From: Amycolatopsis deserti
GTDB lineage: Bacteria > Actinomycetota > Actinomycetes > Mycobacteriales > Pseudonocardiaceae
Direction of reading: 5' to 3'
DNA: 64,000 nt
Assembly: GCF_014653945.1 (NCBI RefSeq)
Contig: NZ_BNAU01000006.1
Span: 248,001 to 312,000 of the forward strand
This document shows positions 34,478 through 43,284 of this stretch, piece after piece. The first letter of the stretch is position 1. Every line of letters starts with the position of its first letter. The notes beneath the pieces are model-generated. The model saw only the letters and a list, made by a program, of their open reading frames with translations, did not search any database and was not told where the DNA came from. A program made the position numbers and the translations under genes.

Positions 34478-37258
34478 TCAGCCGCCGTTGCGTGTGCTCG
34501 TCGGTCCGAAGTTGTCGCCGCCCGGGATCGTGAAGGTGGGCGTGTTCCGGGTCTTGGTGGGCGAGGTCTCGGTCGACTCCGGGGTGCTGGTCGGCGTCGA
34601 CGGCGGGGTCGACGGCGGCGTGTTCGAGCTCGACGTGTTCGGCCGGCTGCTCGGCGGCTTCGTCGAGGACGACGCGTCGTCACCGGCGGTCGCGGTCTTG
34701 CCGATCGGCGAGACCGTCGGGAACTTCTCGCTCGGCTTGCCCTTGAGGTAGTCGTTCATGAACTGCTGCCAGATCTTCGCGGGCAGACCGGTGGACGAGA
34801 TCGACTTGCCGTCCTTGTCGTGCAGCGGCTGGTTGCTGCCGGTGCCGACCCAGGCCGCCGCCGAGACCGACGGCGTGTACCCGACCATCCACACCTGCGA
34901 GTTGTCCTTCGAGGTGCCGCTGGCGTTGGCGCCGCTGGCGTCGTACTGCTGCGTACCGGTCTTGCCCGCGCACTCGTGTCCGCTCGGGCAGCTCAGCTTC
35001 GAGAACTCGATGACCGGCTTGAGCGCGTTGGTCACGTTGCCCGCGATCTGCTTGCTCTTATTCGCGTCGCCCTCGGCGAAGGCCGGCTTCGGGTTGCTCG
35101 ACGGCTGGTACACCACGTCCCCGCCGGGGGTGGTCACCTTCTGCACGAAGTGCCGGTCCAGGTAGGTGCCGTTGTCGGCGAAGGTCGCGTACCCGGCAGC
35201 CATGTCGAGCGGCGTGACCTCGGTCGTGCCACCACCGAGCGAGATGTTGTTGTCGACGGCCTTCAGCGACGTGACACCGGCCTCCTGGGCCGCGTCGGCG
35301 ACGGCCTGCGGGCCGGTCACGTTGGCGACCATGTCGAAGAACACGGTGTTGGTCGAGCGCATCATTGCCTCGGCGACCGTGCACTCCTTGGAGCAGCTGT
35401 TGGCGTCGCCCGCGTTGTTGATGTATCGCGGATTGCCGTTGGGCAGCACGCCGAACTGGCGGTGGGTGGACCCGTCGAAGGTCTCGCCGAGCCCCTTGCC
35501 CATCTTGAGGAACGCGGCCAGGTCGAACGGCTTGAACGACGACCCCGGGTTGCGCTTGGTGTTGGCCCAGTCGCGCTGGTCGGCCTTGTTGTTCGGGCCG
35601 CCGTAGTAGGCGATCACGCCGCGCGTCTTGGGGTCGACCGCGACCAGCGCCTCCTTGAGCGTGTCGGGCTGGCCCTGCATGACGTCGTTGACCGCCTTCT
35701 CCGCCAGACGCTGGGCGTTCGGGTCGATCGTCGTGTAGACGTTGTAGCCGTTGGCCTGGATCTTCTCCTTGGAGTAGCCCGCGGCTTCCAGCTCGGCCTC
35801 GACCTGGCCCTGGATGAACGCGTTCGGCCCGGTGATCGCCTGCGGCTTGGTCTGGTCCTTGGGCAACGGCGCCGGGTACTGGGCGGACTGGCGATCGGCC
35901 TCGGTCATCCACTTGTACTTGACCATCTGGTCCATCACGTAGTTCCAGCGCCACGTGGTGTACTCGGCGTTCTCCGACTTGCCGGGGCCCTGGATCAGAC
36001 CGGCCAGCAGCGCAGCCTCGGACTGGGTCAGCTCCGCCGCGGTCTTGTTGAAGTACGCGTGCGAGGCGGCCTCGATGCCGTAGGCGCCACGTCCGAAGTA
36101 GACGATGTTCAGGTAGGCCGTGATGATGTCCTCTTTGGACTGCGTCTGGTTCATCTTGAACGACTTGACCAGCTCGGTCGCCTTGCGGGTGAGCGTGGGC
36201 GCCTCGTTCTCGGTGGCCTTCTTGATGTACTGCTGGGAGATGGTCGAACCACCGCCGGAGCCACCGGTCAGGTTGTTGTAGACGGCGCCCAGGATGCCCA
36301 TCACGTCGAACCCGTTGTTGGTCTCGAAGGTCGCGTCCTCGGCCGCGTACACGGCGTGCTTGACGGTCTCCGGGATCTGGCCGGGCTTGAGGATCTGGCG
36401 GTTCCCGCTGTCCGGGATCTCCTTGCCCATCACCGTGCCGTCGCTGTAGTAGAAGGTCACCACCTGGTCCTGCTGGGCCAGGACCTCCTCCGGTGTCGGC
36501 ACGTCGACCAGGAAGTAGGCGATCGTGAACGCGATCGCCGGCAGCACCACGAACACACCGAAGAAGGCGTACAGGGTGCGCCGGATGATCTTCCACCGCC
36601 GCTTCTTGCGCTGCTTCGGCGTCAGGGCCGCCTTGCCCTTCTTCCCCTGGCCGGTCTCCTCGGGAGCGTCGTCGTCCTCGGGGCCGGAGTCGTTCAGGGG
36701 CTCGTCGACGTAGTCGTCGTAGTCGTCGTCGTACCCGCTGGCGCGCAGCTCGGCGTGGGTGAGCAGGCCCGGCTCGGAGTCACCCATCCCGGGACGGCGG
36801 CCGGCGGCGCCCGCGGCGGCACCGGCACCCGCCGCCGCGGCGGCCGGGCCGGCGGGCGGGCGGTAGCGGCCACGCATCGGCCGGTCGCCGGCGTTCGTCG
36901 GACCACCGTTCTGCGGACCACCGTTCTGGGGACCGGGGTTCTGGGGGCCGGGCGGCGGCCCCGGACGGCGCGGCGGCGGCGGAGGCACTCGGTTGCCCGC
37001 GGGCGGGACGCGGCGGGCGCCACGGGGCGCGTCCGGGTCCTGACCACCTGGCCAGCCCGGACCACCGCCCTCGCCCGGCCACTGCGGGCTCTGGGGGCCC
37101 TGCGGACCACGGGCCTGCGGGCGCTGGGGAGGCGCGGGACGTCGTGGCGGTTCGTCACCGCTCGGCCAGGCCGGGCCGCCGCCCTCGCGCGGCCACTGGG
37201 CACGACGGGGTTCGTCAGGCTCCTGACCAGGCCAGGAGCGATTGCGGTGGTCGTTCAC
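34478..37258 (-). CDS. Bifunctional penicillin-binding protein (PonA1-like, class A)
   Basis: 926 residues; polymerises and cross-links peptidoglycan. A long disordered Pro/Gly/Gln-rich cytosolic region (~220 residues, ending in a Lys/Arg cluster) precedes one membrane helix (YAFFGVFVVLPAIAFTIAYFL). The GT51 domain shows AEDATFETNNGFD and GGSTISQQYIKK; the transpeptidase domain has SSFK in NPGSSFKPFDLA, the STN triad in MRSTNTVFF and the KTG motif in AGKTGTQQ. The tail is Ser/Thr/Pro-rich without PASTA domains. GTG 37258 has GGGAGG seven bases upstream. Gene order with DUF5318, GT87 and ino1 matches the ponA1 locus of mycobacteria. Confidence 0.95.
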   Translation of the reverse strand: MNDHRNRSWPGQEPDEPRRAQWPREGGGPAWPSGDEPPRRPAPPQRPQARGPQGPQSPQWPGEGGGPGWPGGQDPDAPRGARRVPPAGNRVPPPPPRRPGPPPGPQNPGPQNGGPQNGGPTNAGDRPMRGRYRPPAGPAAAAAGAGAAAGAAGRRPGMGDSEPGLLTHAELRASGYDDDYDDYVDEPLNDSGPEDDDAPEETGQGKKGKAALTPKQRKKRRWKIIRRTLYAFFGVFVVLPAIAFTIAYFLVDVPTPEEVLAQQDQVVTFYYSDGTVMGKEIPDSGNRQILKPGQIPETVKHAVYAAEDATFETNNGFDVMGILGAVYNNLTGGSGGGSTISQQYIKKATENEAPTLTRKATELVKSFKMNQTQSKEDIITAYLNIVYFGRGAYGIEAASHAYFNKTAAELTQSEAALLAGLIQGPGKSENAEYTTWRWNYVMDQMVKYKWMTEADRQSAQYPAPLPKDQTKPQAITGPNAFIQGQVEAELEAAGYSKEKIQANGYNVYTTIDPNAQRLAEKAVNDVMQGQPDTLKEALVAVDPKTRGVIAYYGGPNNKADQRDWANTKRNPGSSFKPFDLAAFLKMGKGLGETFDGSTHRQFGVLPNGNPRYINNAGDANSCSKECTVAEAMMRSTNTVFFDMVANVTGPQAVADAAQEAGVTSLKAVDNNISLGGGTTEVTPLDMAAGYATFADNGTYLDRHFVQKVTTPGGDVVYQPSSNPKPAFAEGDANKSKQIAGNVTNALKPVIEFSKLSCPSGHECAGKTGTQQYDASGANASGTSKDNSQVWMVGYTPSVSAAAWVGTGSNQPLHDKDGKSISSTGLPAKIWQQFMNDYLKGKPSEKFPTVSPIGKTATAGDDASSSTKPPSSRPNTSSSNTPPSTPPSTPTSTPESTETSPTKTRNTPTFTIPGGDNFGPTSTRNGG

Positions 37259-37331
37259 GAGTGAGCCTCCCAGACCGGCGGTACACCGGGCGCCGTTCTG
37301 TGATCGAGTGCCAGCGCTGCGCTACGTCCCC

Positions 37332-37730
37332 TCACTGCCCGGCCGTCCTCCGGGACGGGCCGTGCGGGGTTCCGTTGCCCGAGACGTACGAACGCACCAG
37401 GTGGTTCCACCGGCACGTCCGGCACACCTCCACCACATGGACGTTGAACTCCCCGACCAGGTTGGCCAGGCGGGCCAGTTCCACCGGTGTCCGCGCCGAG
37501 CCGGAGACGTGCCTGAGCTGTTCGCCGAACACCCAGGACACGTTCGTCAGGCCGTCCTTCCCGCACAGCGGGCAGGGGGCCCCGCTCGGTTCACCGTGGA
37601 ACCGCGCAGCTCTGAGCAGGTACGGATCGGCGTCGCAGACGTCGCGCGTGCCGACACGACCGGAGCGGACGCCGGCGAGCAGCGCGCGGCGCTGCAGGGC
37701 GTAGTCCACCACCTGTCGCTGGTTCTGCAC
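37332..37730 (-). CDS. DUF5318 zinc-ribbon protein
   Basis: 132 residues, starting QNQRQVVDYALQRRALLAGVRSGR and containing two metal-type cysteine pairs, CPLCGKDG and CRTCRW. Conserved across actinobacteria just upstream of the ponA1-type PBP (Rv0049 in M. tuberculosis); role unknown. GTG 37730 is chosen over the longer frame because TACTCT lies at exactly -12 to -7 and the conserved family sequence begins there. The PBP gene starts 73 bases downstream, suggesting co-transcription. Confidence 0.85.
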   Translation of the reverse strand: MQNQRQVVDYALQRRALLAGVRSGRVGTRDVCDADPYLLRAARFHGEPSGAPCPLCGKDGLTNVSWVFGEQLRHVSGSARTPVELARLANLVGEFNVHVVEVCRTCRWNHLVRSYVSGNGTPHGPSRRTAGQ

Positions 37731-37736
37731 GGTGAC

Positions 37737-37742
37737 AGAGTA
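37737..37742 (-). promoter_or_regulatory. -10 element for leaderless DUF5318 gene
   Basis: TACTCT on the minus strand sits at -12 to -7 before GTG 37730 with no ribosome binding site. Confidence 0.5.
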
Positions 37743-37894
37743 CGTGTCCGCCGTGTGTCCGCCATGAGCTGTGCGGACTAACGGTCTGGACCGCGTGCGC
37801 GACACGCCGACCGTTCCATAACGCTCTGGTGAACTTCACGGGTGTGGTTCAGGTCGCATTGGGTGATCATTGGTGTTGGCTACACCACTTCGAT

Positions 37895-37917
37895 GTATCG
37901 GCCCGATATAATCGGGC
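37895..37917 (+). promoter_or_regulatory. padR promoter with overlapping palindromes
   Basis: A consensus TATAAT (37907-37912) is embedded in two overlapping inverted repeats: TATCGG-C-CCGATA (37897-37909) and GCCCGAT-ATA-ATCGGGC (37901-37917). A protein bound here would occlude the -10 box; PadR autorepression is the simplest reading. Confidence 0.6.
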
Positions 37918-37971
37918 GTTAGGTTGCCGGAGTGTCGTGGGAGTCTGGGAATCCTCGGAAGGGGGTGCACC

Positions 37972-38535
37972 GTGCTGGAGTTCGCCATCCTGGGGCTGCT
38001 GCACGAGGCACCGATGCACGGCTACGTGCTGCGCAAACGGCTGCACGACACGCTCGGCATGTTCCGCACCTTCTCGTACGGTTCGCTGTATCCGACCCTG
38101 CGCCGGCTGCAACGGGCGGGGTTCATCGAAGAGGCCGACAGTGACGTCGGAGGAGCCGGGGAGCCCGTCAAGGGCTGGGGCCGGCGGGCTCGGACGGTGT
38201 ACAAGCTCACAGCGGAGGGAAAAGAGCACTTCGCGAAGCTGCTCGCCGACGCCGGGCCCCAGACCTGGGAGGACGAAGGGTTCGGGGTCCACCTGGCCTT
38301 CTTCTCCCGGACACCGGCTGATGTCAGGATGCGGATCCTGGAGGGCCGGCGCCGCCGGGTCGAGGAACGCCGTGAAGGGCTGCGGGCGGCGCTCGCCCGT
38401 GCCGAGGAGAAGATCGACCGCTACACGCGTGAGCTGCACCGCCTCGGGCTGGAGAGCAGCGAGCGCGAGGTGCGCTGGCTGAACGAACTGATCGCGCACG
38501 AGCAGGACGAGCAGAACCGCGGGCTTCAGAGCTGA
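37972..38535 (+). CDS. PadR family transcriptional regulator
   Basis: 187 residues. The PadR winged helix is at the start: [25 protein letters not shown], then [24 protein letters not shown], wing [13 protein letters not shown]. The C-terminal Vir-type helical dimerisation part follows ([32 protein letters not shown]). GTG 37972, shortly after AAGGGGG, gives the usual [10 protein letters not shown] start. It precedes ino1 by 49 bases on the same strand, as in mycobacteria (Rv0047c-Rv0046c), so it probably regulates inositol synthesis and itself. Confidence 0.92.
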   Translation: MLEFAILGLLHEAPMHGYVLRKRLHDTLGMFRTFSYGSLYPTLRRLQRAGFIEEADSDVGGAGEPVKGWGRRARTVYKLTAEGKEHFAKLLADAGPQTWEDEGFGVHLAFFSRTPADVRMRILEGRRRRVEERREGLRAALARAEEKIDRYTRELHRLGLESSEREVRWLNELIAHEQDEQNRGLQS

Positions 38536-38584
38536 GACCGCATCCGAAATCGGGAAGACATCACTGAACGAAGGAGAAACCGGC

Positions 38585-39676
38585 ATGGGCGACAACAGCG
38601 GCCGCGTACGGGTGGCCATCGTTGGCGTCGGAAACTGTGCGGCGTCGCTGGTGCAGGGGGTGCACTACTACCGCGACGCCGACCCGGCCTCGCGGGTGCC
38701 CGGCCTGATGCACGTGCGGTTCGGCCAGTACCACGTCGGTGACGTGGACTTCGTGGCCGCGTTCGACGTCGACGCCAAGAAGGTCGGCCAGGACCTGTCG
38801 TCCGCGATCCTCGCCAGCGAGAACAACACCATCAAGATCACCGACGTGCCGCCGCTGGGTGTGCCGGTTCTCCGTGGCCCGACCATGGACGGTCTCGGCC
38901 GCTTCTACCAGGAGACCATCGAGGAGTCCGACGAGGAGCCGGTGGACGTCGTCGCCGCGCTGCGCGAGGCCGAGGTCGACGTGATGGTCTCGTACCTGCC
39001 GGTCGGCTCGGAGGAGGCCCAGAAGTTCTACGCCCAGTGCGCCATCGACGCCGGCGTGGCCTTCGTCAACGCGATCCCGGTGTTCATCGCCTCGAACCCG
39101 GAGTGGGCGCAGAAGTTCACCGACGCGGGTGTCCCGATCGTCGGTGACGACATCAAGTCCCAGGTCGGCGCCACGATCACGCACCGCGTGCTGGCGAAGC
39201 TGTTCGAGGACCGCGGGGTCCAGCTCGACCGCACCATGCAGCTGAACGTGGGCGGCAACATGGACTTCAAGAACATGAAGGAACTGGAGCGCCTGGAGTC
39301 CAAGAAGGTCTCCAAGACCCAGGCCGTCACCTCGCAGATCGACCGCGACCTCGGCAAGGCCAACGTCCACGTGGGCCCGTCGGACTACGTGCAGTGGCTG
39401 GAGGACCGCAAGTGGGCCTACGTCCGCCTGGAGGGCCGCGCCTTCGGTGACGTGCCGCTGAACCTGGAGTACAAGCTCGAGGTGTGGGACTCGCCGAACT
39501 CGGCGGGCATCATCATCGACGCGGTGCGCGCCGCGAAGATCGCCCTGGACCGCGGCATCGGCGGCCCGCTGCTGTCGGCGTCGTCCTACTTCATGAAGTC
39601 GCCGCCGGAGCAGTACGACGACTCGACCGCGCGCGACTCGGTGGAGAAGTTCATCGCGGGCGAGATCGAGCGCTGA
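38585..39676 (+). CDS. ino1: Inositol-3-phosphate synthase
   Basis: 363 residues; converts glucose 6-phosphate to 1L-myo-inositol 1-phosphate with NAD as cofactor, feeding phosphatidylinositol, PIMs and mycothiol. NAD-binding start [21 protein letters not shown]; catalytic region with [21 protein letters not shown] and [14 protein letters not shown], and the C-terminal [34 protein letters not shown]. Length is that of the short bacterial/archaeal form. GAAGGAG lies eight bases before the ATG. A strong terminator follows the gene. Confidence 0.97.
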   Translation: MGDNSGRVRVAIVGVGNCAASLVQGVHYYRDADPASRVPGLMHVRFGQYHVGDVDFVAAFDVDAKKVGQDLSSAILASENNTIKITDVPPLGVPVLRGPTMDGLGRFYQETIEESDEEPVDVVAALREAEVDVMVSYLPVGSEEAQKFYAQCAIDAGVAFVNAIPVFIASNPEWAQKFTDAGVPIVGDDIKSQVGATITHRVLAKLFEDRGVQLDRTMQLNVGGNMDFKNMKELERLESKKVSKTQAVTSQIDRDLGKANVHVGPSDYVQWLEDRKWAYVRLEGRAFGDVPLNLEYKLEVWDSPNSAGIIIDAVRAAKIALDRGIGGPLLSASSYFMKSPPEQYDDSTARDSVEKFIAGEIER

Positions 39677-39693
39677 GTTTTCCCGGAAGGCCG

Positions 39694-39729
39694 AACCGCT
39701 CCCCGGGGCTGGAGCGCGGGGAGCGGTTT
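39694..39729 (+). terminator. Terminator after ino1
   Basis: AACCGCTCCCCG and CGGGGAGCGGTT form a 12-bp stem with an 11-base loop, ending in TTT. Confidence 0.85.
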
Positions 39730-39834
39730 CGTGCCTGAGATGTCCCGTCGTTCCACCTCATTGCGGACGGGATGTGTCCTGATCTCTTCTTACGGTGCTG
39801 ATCCTGAGCCGATGAAGGGAAGGGATCGCACCAC

Positions 39835-40326
39835 ATGTCGTCCATCGTCCGCACCGGATCCGGTCTGCCACGCGGGGAGCGCACGCTCAATCCGTTCGCC
39901 ATCGTCGACGGGGCAGCCGGCCTGATCACGTTCGTCGAGGAGGTCTTCGACGGCGAGGAACGCGTGGCGGCGCGCACACCGCTGCCCTCGGGTTCGCTGA
40001 TCCACGCCGAGGTGGCGCTCGGCGACTCGGTACTCCTGGTGGCCGACAGGCAGCCGGGCTGGCCGGTCATGCCTGCCCTGCTGCAGGTCTACGTGCACGA
40101 CGCGCGGCAGGTTCTCGACCGTGCCACCGCACGAGGTGCCGTGGTAGTCACCAAGGTGACGCCGTTCTACGGCGGCGAGGATCTGGCGCGGATGCGCGAC
40201 CCGTGGGGCAATTTCTGGTGGTTGTACGCGCCGGCTCAGGGCGCGGGAGCCGTGCCGTCGTGGGAGGGGGGTTCGGCCTACGTGTTCGACTCCCTCGACA
40301 CGGCGTTGCGCGCCCGCACCGGCTGA
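39835..40326 (+). CDS. VOC family (glyoxalase-like/PhnB-like) protein
   Basis: 163 residues. Two half-domains of the vicinal-oxygen-chelate fold are suggested by NPFAIVDGAAGLITFVEEVF, IHAEVALGDSVLLVAD and LLQVYVHDARQVLDRATARG, then MRDPWGNFWWLYAP. The pattern RDPWGNFW is characteristic of PhnB-like VOC proteins. Substrate unknown. An AGGGAAGGG sequence precedes the ATG. It stands alone between ino1 and the HAD gene, so context gives no further hint. Confidence 0.82.
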   Translation: MSSIVRTGSGLPRGERTLNPFAIVDGAAGLITFVEEVFDGEERVAARTPLPSGSLIHAEVALGDSVLLVADRQPGWPVMPALLQVYVHDARQVLDRATARGAVVVTKVTPFYGGEDLARMRDPWGNFWWLYAPAQGAGAVPSWEGGSAYVFDSLDTALRARTG

Positions 40327-40366
40327 CCGCTCGTCGAAGGCGCGGCCGGATGAGGCCACGCGGTGC

Positions 40367-41008
40367 TCACGCCTGGAGCGCGGCGGGCAGGTCGGCGACG
40401 GTGTCCAGCACCCGGTGCGCCCGCTCGAGCACGGCCGGATCCGGCGGGAAGTGCGGGTTGGGCACGGCGTAGACGGTCATGCCCGCGGCCATCGCCGACT
40501 TGAGCCCGTTCGTGGTGTCCTCGACCGCCGCGCACTTCGCCGGGTCGACGCCCAGCCGGCGGGCGGCTTCCAGGTAGACGTCCGGCGCCGGCTTGCCCGC
40601 GGCGACCTGCTCGCTGGAGATCGCCACCTCGACCAGCCCGGTCAGGTCGGTGGCCTCCAGGAACGCCGTGATCAGCACCGGTGGGGACGAGCTGGCGATC
40701 GCCACCGGGTACCGCTCGCCGACCGCGCGCACGGCCTCCGCGGCGCCGGGCAGCACCGGCGGGCCGCTCGCGTAGCGCCGGGCCATCCCCTCGATCACGA
40801 CCTCGGCGATCCGCTCCGGCGTGAGCCGCGCGCCGAGGTGATCAACCAGGTAGCGCGCCCATTCCGGGGTGCTCATCCCCTGCATCGCGCGGGTGGCCGT
40901 GGCGGTCCAGCTGCCGCCGTACTCGGCGACGACCACCCGGCGCACCTCGTCCCAGGTCTGCTCGGAGTCGACGAGCACCCCGTCGAGGTCGAAAACCACC
41001 GCGTCCAT
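40367..41008 (-). CDS. HAD-superfamily phosphatase (beta-phosphoglucomutase-like)
   Basis: 213 residues. HAD motif I is MDAVVFDLDGVLVDSE at the N terminus, motif II ASSSPP, motif III with Lys in AAGKPAPDVY, motif IV AVEDTTNGLKSA. The helical cap between motifs I and II (WTATATRAMQGMSTPEW) places it in subfamily IA, next to beta-phosphoglucomutases and sugar phosphatases. A specific substrate cannot be named. The longer frame upstream overlaps the arsR gene, so the Met that begins the HAD motif (41008) is used; TACGGT lies near leaderless spacing. Confidence 0.88.
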   Translation of the reverse strand: MDAVVFDLDGVLVDSEQTWDEVRRVVVAEYGGSWTATATRAMQGMSTPEWARYLVDHLGARLTPERIAEVVIEGMARRYASGPPVLPGAAEAVRAVGERYPVAIASSSPPVLITAFLEATDLTGLVEVAISSEQVAAGKPAPDVYLEAARRLGVDPAKCAAVEDTTNGLKSAMAAGMTVYAVPNPHFPPDPAVLERAHRVLDTVADLPAALQA

Positions 41009-41022
41009 GCCCGTGACCGTAC

Positions 41023-41337
41023 CTACTCCTCCGCCGCCAGGCGCAGGATCGGGTCGAGCAGGCCGGGGAAGCGTTCGCCCAGGTCGTCGGTGCGGACCTG
41101 GACCCGGCGGTGCCTGCCGTCGACCGTCATGGTGATCACCCCGGCCTCGCGCAGGATCCGCCAGTGGTTGGTCAGCGTCGACATCGGCACGTCCAGGCCG
41201 TCGGCGAGCACCGCGCACGTCGATCCGGGGTCGTCGGAGGCGCGTCGCACCAGCTCCAGGCGGACCGGATCGCCCAGCGCGTGCAGCACCGGCGCGAGGG
41301 CCAGCGACTCGCGCGCGGGATGGGGTAGCGATCGCAT
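41023..41337 (-). CDS. ArsR-type helix-turn-helix regulator
   Basis: 104 residues, a minimal winged helix: HALGDPVRLELVRRASDD, recognition region TCAVLADGLDVPMSTLTNHWRILREAGVI and wing VDGRHRRVQVRTDDL. No metal-binding cysteine pair of the ArsR/SmtB type is seen apart from one Cys, so it probably senses an organic ligand. Divergent from an MFS drug-type transporter with 57 bases between, containing AGTTCG/CGAACT half-sites. A leaderless-type TAGGCT box precedes the ATG. Likely repressor of the transporter. Confidence 0.9.
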   Translation of the reverse strand: MRSLPHPARESLALAPVLHALGDPVRLELVRRASDDPGSTCAVLADGLDVPMSTLTNHWRILREAGVITMTVDGRHRRVQVRTDDLGERFPGLLDPILRLAAEE

Positions 41338-41343
41338 GCCCCG

Positions 41344-41349
41344 AGCCTA
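41344..41349 (-). promoter_or_regulatory. -10 element for leaderless arsR-type gene
   Basis: TAGGCT on the minus strand at -12 to -7 before the ATG at 41337. Confidence 0.45.
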
Positions 41350-41355
41350 GCAAAC

Positions 41356-41382
41356 AGTTCGACAGTTCGGGATTATCGAACT
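41356..41382. promoter_or_regulatory. ArsR-type operator in divergent gap
   Basis: Two direct AGTTCG half-sites (41356-41361 and 41364-41369) and one inverted CGAACT (41377-41382). The outer pair AGTTCG-N7-CGAACT is a palindrome placed just upstream of a TATCTT -10 box (41382-41387) for the transporter. Confidence 0.6.
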
Positions 41383-41394
41383 ATCTTTCCTGGC

Positions 41395-42753
41395 ATGACG
41401 AAGACCGAAACTCCCGCCGTGAGCCGGGCGGCGTTGCTCACCCTGACCTGCCTCGGCCAGTTCATGGTGCTGCTGGACAGCACCATCGTCGGGGCCGCGC
41501 TGCCCGACATGCAGGAACGGCTGCACGTCCAGCTCAGCGGGCTGCAGTGGATCGTGGACGCCTACGTGCTGCTGGTGGCCATGCTGTTGCTGTCCGGCGG
41601 GGTCTTCGCCGACCGGTTCGGCCGCAAGCGGGTGTTCCTGGCCGGTGTCGCGGTGTTCACGGTCGCGTCCGTGGTGTGTGCCGCCGCGCCGTCGATCGGC
41701 TGGCTGATCGCCGGGCGGGTGCTGCAGGGCGTCGGGGCCGCGGCGCTGAGCCCCGCGTCGCTGGCCCTGCTCAGCGCCGCGTACCCGGTGCCGGCCGAGC
41801 GGGTCCGGGCGATCGGGCTGTGGGCCGGGTTCAGCGGGATCGGCCTGGCCGCGGGACCGCTGGCCGGCGGCATCCTGGTCGAGGCGTTCTCCTGGCCGGC
41901 CATCTTCCTGGTGAACGTGCCCGTCGGCGCGGTCCTGCTGGTGGCCGGCGTGCGTGTCCTGGGCGAGTCCCGCCACCCGGACGCGCCGGCGATCGACGTG
42001 CCGGGCACGGTCCTGTCGGTCGTGGGGGTCGGCGCGCTGACCTACGGCCTGATCGAGGGCGGGTCGCGTGGCTGGACCTCGCCGGTGATCCTCGGCAGCT
42101 TCGCGGTCGCGGTGGTGGTGCTCGCCGGGTTCGTCGCCGTGGAAGCCCGCCGGGCGGCGCCGATGCTGGCATTGCGGCTGTTCCGGGAGCGCCTGTTCAC
42201 GGTGTCGAACACGGCGATGGTCGTGGTCGGTTTCGCGCTGATGGGTTCGTCCTTCTTCTTCTCCCAGTTCTTCGTGCACGTCCAGGGCAGCTCGATCCTG
42301 GTGGCCGGCCTGCGGACCCTGCCCGCGTCGCTCGGCATGGTGATCGTGAGCCCGTTCGCCGGCCGGCTCGCCGCGCGGCACGGGTTCCGGGTGGTGGTCA
42401 CCAGCGGACTGGTGCTGGCCGGGCTGGGCCTGCTGGTGCTGGGGTTCGTGGACGCCGGCACCGGCTACGGGAACGTGTGGTGGCGGCTGGCCGTGGTGGG
42501 CGTCGGGTTCGCGCTGGCCATGTCTCCGCTGACCGGGGCCGCGATCCAGGCGGTGAGCCCGCGGGAGGGCGGGCTGGCGTCCGGGATCAGCAGCACGACC
42601 CGGCAGATCGGCGCGGTGCTCGGGGTGGCGGTGCTGGGAGCGGTGGTCCAGACCGGCGCGGGCCTCGGCAGCGCCTTCGTCGTGGCCGGGGCGGTCACCC
42701 TGGCGGGCGCCGTGCTGACCGGACTGTGGCTGGTGAAGTCCGGGACGCGGTGA
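41395..42753 (+). CDS. MFS transporter, DHA2 (EmrB/QacA-like) drug:proton antiporter
   Basis: 452 residues, about 14 membrane helices. Motif A is seen in FADRFGRKRVFLAG and the DHA2 motif D1 in LDSTIVGAALPDMQ, followed by WIVDAYVLLVAMLLLSGG. The export-type motif C region contains GIGLAAGPLAGGIL. Such pumps expel drugs or self-made antibiotics, but the substrate is unknown. ATG 41395 is seven bases from a -10 box, with an ArsR-type operator overlapping; the divergent ArsR gene is its likely repressor. Confidence 0.92.
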   Translation: MTKTETPAVSRAALLTLTCLGQFMVLLDSTIVGAALPDMQERLHVQLSGLQWIVDAYVLLVAMLLLSGGVFADRFGRKRVFLAGVAVFTVASVVCAAAPSIGWLIAGRVLQGVGAAALSPASLALLSAAYPVPAERVRAIGLWAGFSGIGLAAGPLAGGILVEAFSWPAIFLVNVPVGAVLLVAGVRVLGESRHPDAPAIDVPGTVLSVVGVGALTYGLIEGGSRGWTSPVILGSFAVAVVVLAGFVAVEARRAAPMLALRLFRERLFTVSNTAMVVVGFALMGSSFFFSQFFVHVQGSSILVAGLRTLPASLGMVIVSPFAGRLAARHGFRVVVTSGLVLAGLGLLVLGFVDAGTGYGNVWWRLAVVGVGFALAMSPLTGAAIQAVSPREGGLASGISSTTRQIGAVLGVAVLGAVVQTGAGLGSAFVVAGAVTLAGAVLTGLWLVKSGTR

Positions 42754-42760
42754 TCGCGGG

Positions 42761-43213
42761 TCAGCCGACCTGCTCGGCCAGGGCGAGGAAGATGCCGGCG
42801 GGGCCGCGCAGGTAGGCGAGCCGGTGGCTGTTCCCGTACCGCACCACCTCGCCGACGAGTTCGGCGCCGTGCGGCTTCAGGCGGTCGATGACGTCCTCGA
42901 TGTCGTGGACGGCGAACATGACGCGGTGCGCGCCCAGCGCGTGCACCGGCTGGTCGCCGCCCGGGCTCGCCGGCGAGTGGTACTTGGTCAGCTCGATCCG
43001 CCCGGAGCCGTCCGGGGCGCGCATCATCGCGATGTCGGTGCGCACCCCGTCGAGGCCGATGAGGCGGTCCACCAGGCTGCCCTCCGTCGTCGCCTCGCCC
43101 TCCAGCTCCAGCCCGAGTTCGAGGAAGAACGCCTTCGCGGCGGCGAGGTCGTCCACGACGATGGCGACGTTGTCCATCCGCTGGAGGGCGCCGCCCTGGT
43201 CGGTGTGGGTCAT
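42761..43213 (-). CDS. VOC family protein (glyoxalase/bleomycin resistance type)
   Basis: 150 residues, two VOC modules: MDNVAIVVDDLAAAKAFFLELGLELEG, RIELTKYHSP, RVMFAVHDIEDVIDRLKPHGAELV and YLRGPAGIFLALAEQVG. Residues expected to bind metal are plausible (His/Glu positions in IELTKYH and IFLALAE). It could conjugate or sequester a small toxic compound. Divergent from a MarR-MFS operon and sharing its operator region, which suggests that all three genes answer to the same compound. GGAGGA precedes the ATG. Confidence 0.85.
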   Translation of the reverse strand: MTHTDQGGALQRMDNVAIVVDDLAAAKAFFLELGLELEGEATTEGSLVDRLIGLDGVRTDIAMMRAPDGSGRIELTKYHSPASPGGDQPVHALGAHRVMFAVHDIEDVIDRLKPHGAELVGEVVRYGNSHRLAYLRGPAGIFLALAEQVG

Positions 43214-43245
43214 GCGTCTTCCTCCGCGATCGTGTGAGCCGTTTA

Positions 43246-43262
43246 ACTTAGACTACCTAAGT
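43246..43262. promoter_or_regulatory. MarR operator 1
   Basis: ACTTAG-ACTAC-CTAAGT, a 6-bp inverted repeat with 5-base spacer, in the gap between the divergent VOC and marR genes. Confidence 0.7.
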
Positions 43263-43269
43263 AAAAAAG

Positions 43270-43284
43270 CTTAGGATAGCTAAG
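43270..43284. promoter_or_regulatory. MarR operator 2, overlapping the marR start and -10 box
   Basis: CTTAG-GATAG-CTAAG has the same arms and spacer length as operator 1, centred 23 bases away. It contains the TAGGAT -10 box (43272-43277, at -12 to -7) and ends on the first base of the GTG start, so binding would block initiation. Confidence 0.7.
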
